Positions 60,361 through 64,000 of a stretch of 64,000 nucleotides of DNA are shown here, piece after piece. The DNA is from Dryocola sp036489025 (GTDB taxonomy: Bacteria > Pseudomonadota > Gammaproteobacteria > Enterobacterales > Enterobacteriaceae). Made by a program: the position numbers and the translations under genes. The notes under the pieces were generated by a model. That model was not told where the DNA came from and searched no databases. It worked only from the letters and a program-made list of their open reading frames with translations. The stretch covers positions 62,001 through 126,000 of the forward strand of contig DASXGN010000041.1 of assembly GCA_036489025.1 (NCBI GenBank), written 5' to 3'. Position 1 is the first letter of the stretch. Each line of letters opens with the position of its first letter.

Positions 60361-61683
60361 ATGACCCATCATTTAAAAACTCGCGACATCATCGCTCTGG
60401 GCTTTATGACCTTTGCGCTGTTTGTCGGTGCGGGCAACATCATCTTCCCTCCAATGGTTGGCTTACAGGCGGGTGAACACGTCTGGATGGCGTCCCTTGG
60501 TTTTCTGGTGACCGCTGTGGGTTTGCCGGTGCTGACCATCGTCGCTATTGCCCGCGTGGGCGGTGGGATCGACAGCCTGAGCTCGCCAATTGGCCGCCGC
60601 GCGGGCGTGCTGCTGGCAACGGTTTGCTATCTGGCCGTTGGGCCGCTGTTTGCCACGCCTCGCACCGCGACCGTCTCTTTTGAAGTCGGCATCGCGCCGC
60701 TGACCGGCGCAGGCGAGCTGCCGCTGTTCATCTACAGCCTGGCCTATTTTGCGCTGGTGGTTGGCATTTCCCTGTATCCTGGCAAGCTGTTGGATACCGT
60801 CGGGCACGTGCTGGCTCCGGTAAAAATCGTCGCGCTGCTGATTCTGGCTGCCGGCGCAGTGCTGTGGCCTGCTGGCGGCATCAGCACCGCGACCGAAGCG
60901 TACCAAAACGCGGCGTTTTCTAACGGTTTTGTGAACGGCTATCTGACCATGGATACGCTGGCTTCGCTGGTCTTCGGGATTGTTATCGTTAACGCCGCAC
61001 GTTCCCGCGGCGTGACGGAATCCCGCCTGCTGACGCGTTACACCATCTGGGCTGGCCTGATTGCAGGCGTGGGCTTAACGCTGATTTACCTGGCGCTGTT
61101 CCGCCTGGGCTCAGACAGCGCCACGCTGGTGGCCGATCAAAACGCAAACGGTGCCGCCATTCTGCACGCTTATGTTGCGCACACCTTCGGCGGCGCAGGC
61201 AGCTTCTTCCTGGCCGCGCTGATTTTCCTCGCCTGCATGGTCACCGCCGTTGGCCTGACCTGCGCCTGCGCCGAGTTCTTCAGCCAGTACCTGCCGCTGT
61301 CCTATCGCGCGCTGGTCTTTATCCTTGGTCTGTTCTCCATGGTGGTGTCCAACCTTGGTCTGAGCCACCTGATTCAGGTGTCCATTCCCGTGCTGACCGC
61401 TATTTATCCGCCGTGTATCGCACTTGTTGTGCTGAGCTTCACCCGCCCGTGGTGGCATAATTCCACCCGCGTGATTGCACCGGCCATGCTCATCAGCACA
61501 ATGTTTGGTATCATTGACGGGATCAAGGCATCGGCGATAAGCGATATGCTTCCGGCCTGGACGGCGCGTTTGCCGCTGTCGGATCAAGGGCTGGCCTGGG
61601 TGCTTCCGACGCTGGCGATGGTTGTCATCGCGGTGATTTGGGACCGGGCAGCAGGGCGACAGGTGACGTCAAACGCCCACTAA
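60361..61683 (+). CDS. brnQ: Branched-chain amino acid transporter BrnQ
   Basis: Inner-membrane cation-coupled carrier of leucine, isoleucine and valine. It has 440 residues (E. coli 439), about 12 helices, and the LIVCS N terminus RDIIALGFMTFALFVGAGN. The ATG has no strong ribosome site nearby. Same position after phoR as in E. coli. Confidence 0.93.
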   Translation: MTHHLKTRDIIALGFMTFALFVGAGNIIFPPMVGLQAGEHVWMASLGFLVTAVGLPVLTIVAIARVGGGIDSLSSPIGRRAGVLLATVCYLAVGPLFATPRTATVSFEVGIAPLTGAGELPLFIYSLAYFALVVGISLYPGKLLDTVGHVLAPVKIVALLILAAGAVLWPAGGISTATEAYQNAAFSNGFVNGYLTMDTLASLVFGIVIVNAARSRGVTESRLLTRYTIWAGLIAGVGLTLIYLALFRLGSDSATLVADQNANGAAILHAYVAHTFGGAGSFFLAALIFLACMVTAVGLTCACAEFFSQYLPLSYRALVFILGLFSMVVSNLGLSHLIQVSIPVLTAIYPPCIALVVLSFTRPWWHNSTRVIAPAMLISTMFGIIDGIKASAISDMLPAWTARLPLSDQGLAWVLPTLAMVVIAVIWDRAAGRQVTSNAH

Positions 61684-61700
61684 GAATGTGAATGTTGTTT

Positions 61701-61732
61701 AACCACGGGGCAGTGCTCCGTGGTTTTTTTAT
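61701..61732 (+). terminator. Terminator of brnQ
   Basis: AACCACGG / CCGTGGTT hairpin followed by seven T. Confidence 0.85.
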
Positions 61733-61753
61733 TGTTGAGAGTGATTTGGTACG

Positions 61754-63127
61754 ATGGAAAACAAGAACAAGCTCAAGCGCGGTTTGAGCACCCGGCACAT
61801 TCGATTTATGGCGCTGGGTTCGGCAATCGGAACGGGGCTGTTTTACGGCTCGGCTGATGCCATCAAGATGGCAGGGCCAAGCGTGCTGCTGGCCTACATT
61901 ATCGGCGGCGTGGCAGCTTATATCATCATGCGTGCGTTGGGTGAAATGTCGGTGCATAACCCCGCCGCAAGTTCCTTTTCCCGTTATGCCCAGGACAACC
62001 TGGGCCCGCTGGCAGGCTACATTACCGGCTGGACCTACTGCTTTGAAATCCTGATCGTTGCCATTGCCGACGTGACCGCGTTCGGTATCTATATGGGCGT
62101 CTGGTTCCCGGCGGTACCGCACTGGGTCTGGGTGCTCAGCGTGGTGCTGATCATCTGCGCCGTCAACCTGATGAGCGTGAAGGTATTCGGCGAGCTGGAA
62201 TTCTGGTTCTCGTTCTTTAAAGTCGCCACCATCATCATCATGATTGTCGCCGGGATCGGCATTATCGTCTGGGGTATCGGCAACGGCGGGCAGGCCACGG
62301 GGATACACAACCTGTGGACCAACGGCGGCTTCTTCAGCAACGGCTGGATAGGCATGGTGATGTCGCTGCAAATGGTGATGTTCGCCTACGGCGGGATCGA
62401 GATTATCGGCATCACCGCGGGCGAAGCAAAAGACCCGCAGAAGTCTATTCCGCGCGCAATTAACTCCGTGCCGCTGCGTATTCTGGTGTTTTACGTGGGC
62501 ACGCTATTCGTCATCATGTCCATTTACCCGTGGAATCAGGTGGGCACCTCCGGCAGCCCGTTCGTGCTGACCTTCCAGCATATGGGCATCACCATTGCCG
62601 CAGGCATTCTGAACTTCGTGGTTATTACCGCTTCGCTTTCCGCTATTAACAGCGACGTATTCGGCGTGGGCCGTATGCTGCACGGCATGGCCGAGCAGGG
62701 CAGTGCGCCGAAAATCTTCGCCAAAACCTCGCGCAACGGCATTCCTTTTGTGACGGTGCTGGTAATGAGCCTGGCGATGCTGCTGGCGGTTTATCTGAAC
62801 TACATCATGCCGGAAAACGTCTTCCTGGTGATTGCGTCGCTGGCGACCTTTGCCACCGTTTGGGTGTGGATTATGATCCTGCTGTCGCAAATTGCCTTCC
62901 GCCGCAAACTCTCTAAACAGGAAGCGAAGGAGCTGAAGTTCCCGGTTCCCGGCGGCGTAGCCACCACCGCGGTAGGCCTGGTATTCCTGGTGTTTATCAT
63001 CGCGCTTATCGGCTGGCACCCGGACACGCGTATTTCGCTCTACGTGGGCTGCGGCTGGATTGCCCTGCTGCTCGTCGGCTGGGTCTTTAAACGCCGTCGC
63101 CTGCAAACTATTTCACAAAGTAATTAA
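61754..63127 (+). CDS. proY: Amino acid permease ProY
   Basis: APC-family permease of 457 residues, the E. coli ProY length, with 12 helices. The N terminus NKLKRGLSTRHIRFMALGSA and IGTGLFYGSADAIKMAGPS are typical. Named proline-specific by homology, although histidine transport has also been reported for ProY. In E. coli malZ follows; here a secretion gene does. Confidence 0.9.
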   Translation: MENKNKLKRGLSTRHIRFMALGSAIGTGLFYGSADAIKMAGPSVLLAYIIGGVAAYIIMRALGEMSVHNPAASSFSRYAQDNLGPLAGYITGWTYCFEILIVAIADVTAFGIYMGVWFPAVPHWVWVLSVVLIICAVNLMSVKVFGELEFWFSFFKVATIIIMIVAGIGIIVWGIGNGGQATGIHNLWTNGGFFSNGWIGMVMSLQMVMFAYGGIEIIGITAGEAKDPQKSIPRAINSVPLRILVFYVGTLFVIMSIYPWNQVGTSGSPFVLTFQHMGITIAAGILNFVVITASLSAINSDVFGVGRMLHGMAEQGSAPKIFAKTSRNGIPFVTVLVMSLAMLLAVYLNYIMPENVFLVIASLATFATVWVWIMILLSQIAFRRKLSKQEAKELKFPVPGGVATTAVGLVFLVFIIALIGWHPDTRISLYVGCGWIALLLVGWVFKRRRLQTISQSN

Positions 63128-63134
63128 TCCTCTG

Positions 63135-63162
63135 ACCCCGCCGCCCGGCGGGGTTTTCTTTT
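63135..63162 (+). terminator. Terminator of proY
   Basis: ACCCCGCC / GGCGGGGT stem with a GCCC loop, followed by TTTCTTTT. Confidence 0.85.
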
Positions 63163-63370
63163 GCTAACCCATCAAATCTCATTTCTTTTCACCATTCTCT
63201 TGGTTATTTAAATAATTAAATATTCTATGGGAAGAATCTTAAATTTTAAGGGTTTGTTGTGATGGCTAAATAATTATGTTTAGTGGTGCCTTCTTTCGGA
63301 ATATAGCCGGCTGTTAAAGATGATGAATCGCCGGGCCGATAACTATTGCACTCAGGGAAGGGGGCGACGG

Positions 63371-64000
63371 ATGTCCGTTAAATTAAACGCAGGGTTTTAT
63401 GGATTAGCCTGCCTGGCTTATATTTTTGCGTTTGCGGCACAGGCGGCACCGCTTTCTCCGGCCGACAGAAATACCGTTGAACAGCAGCAGCAAAATATTT
63501 TGCAGCAGAACCAGCGCCAGCGCGATGAGCTGGAGCGCAGCGCCGAGCTGCCTCGCTTTACCCCGCCCGTCCCCGCCAGCCCTGCATCCGGGCCCTGTTT
63601 TACGATTAGCCGCATAACCCTTGATGGCGCGACATTGCTGAACGACCGCCAGGCCAGCCGGTTAACGGCTCCCTGGATAAATCAGTGTCTGGATATGCCA
63701 CGCCTGAACGAGCTGACTCGCACCGTATCCGACTGGTATATCAGCCGGGGATATATCACCAGCCGGGCATTTTTAACCGAGCAGGACTTATCCGCCGGGG
63801 AATTACACATTGCGGTAATGGAAGGCCGGCTGCAGCGTATTAAGATGGACGGCGAGCCTTCGCGCACGCTGGCAATGGTATTTCCTCGGCTCGAAGGCCA
63901 TATTCTTAATCTGCGCGATATCGAGCAGGGCATGGAACAAATTAACCGTACCCGCAGCGCGCCGGTGCAAATTGAAATATTGCCCGGCGAATCAGCGGGC
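63371..64000 (+). CDS. TpsB/CdiB-type two-partner secretion transporter (partial, cut by window end)
   Basis: ShlB/FhaC/CdiB-family outer-membrane exporter of a TpsA partner. The 210 visible codons include a signal peptide (about 1-25, cleaving after AQA), a glutamine-rich N-terminal helix (QQQQNILQQNQRQRDELER), and two POTRA domains starting near C76. ISRGYITSRAFLTEQDLSAG and VMEGRLQRI are characteristic of the family. The barrel lies past the window. It occupies the malZ position of E. coli and follows 243 bases of AT-rich spacer, which suggests an acquired insert. The substrate (hemolysin, adhesin or contact-dependent inhibition toxin) is unseen. Confidence 0.88.
   Translation, partial: MSVKLNAGFYGLACLAYIFAFAAQAAPLSPADRNTVEQQQQNILQQNQRQRDELERSAELPRFTPPVPASPASGPCFTISRITLDGATLLNDRQASRLTAPWINQCLDMPRLNELTRTVSDWYISRGYITSRAFLTEQDLSAGELHIAVMEGRLQRIKMDGEPSRTLAMVFPRLEGHILNLRDIEQGMEQINRTRSAPVQIEILPGESAG

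Noticed and set aside
1..64000. CRISPR array, tRNA, rRNA, insertion sequence or phage integrase
   Set aside because: No regularly spaced direct repeats, no cloverleaf or rRNA-like stretches and no transposase or integrase motifs were seen while reading both strands.

Overview
The window is a gram-negative enterobacterial chromosome segment (Enterobacteriaceae; genus not resolvable from sequence alone). The right two thirds follows the E. coli order around ampH-sbmA-yaiWYZ-ddlA-iraP-phoA-psiF-adrA(dgcC)-proC-yaiI-aroL-yaiA-aroM-ppnP-rdgC-mak-sbcCD-phoBR-brnQ-proY. Codon use, GC-rich coding sequence, AT-rich spacers and start/stop overlaps all fit this family. I saw no tRNA, rRNA, insertion sequence, prophage or CRISPR array.

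Region 1 (1-5960): a POT-family peptide transporter, an IprA/YaiV-type winged-helix regulator and a large autotransporter adhesin, followed by a 767-base AT-rich spacer. Region 2 (5960-11910): a compact accessory operon encoding a PTS EIIBC permease, a sulfatase without a signal peptide, a GntR/UTRA regulator, two DUF202 membrane proteins (YidH/YidG-like) and a radical-SAM sulfatase maturase. It reads as a system that imports a sulfated sugar by phosphotransfer and desulfates it in the cytosol. Region 3 (12150-15560): YdhS, an unrecognised small acidic protein and a YncE-like lipoprotein propeller.

Region 4 (15570-25630): an anaerobic C4-dicarboxylate module. It contains fumarase class I, a DASS transporter, a three-domain NADH:fumarate reductase with its ApbE flavin transferase, and the DcuS/DcuR two-component system. 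A perfect FNR box lies in the divergent control region. Uptake, malate-to-fumarate conversion, fumarate reduction, cofactor attachment and fumarate sensing are thus all together.

Region 5 (25690-48770): yjiN, ampH, a small secreted protein, lpxP, an isochorismatase-fold hydrolase and sbmA. An inserted emrB-emrA-marR plus NTF2-like/LysR block then separates sbmA from its usual partner yaiW. Next come yaiY, yaiZ, ddlA, an extensin-like protein, an MdtG-like exporter, iraP, phoA-psiF (with a Pho box), adrA, proC, two inserted membrane-protein genes, yaiI and a DUF2076 protein.

Region 6 (48770-64000): aroL with TyrR and TrpR operators, yaiA, aroM, ppnP, rdgC, mak, sbcC-sbcD, phoB-phoR with a Pho box, brnQ and proY. 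The window ends inside a TpsB-type outer-membrane secretion gene whose TpsA partner must lie outside if it is present.
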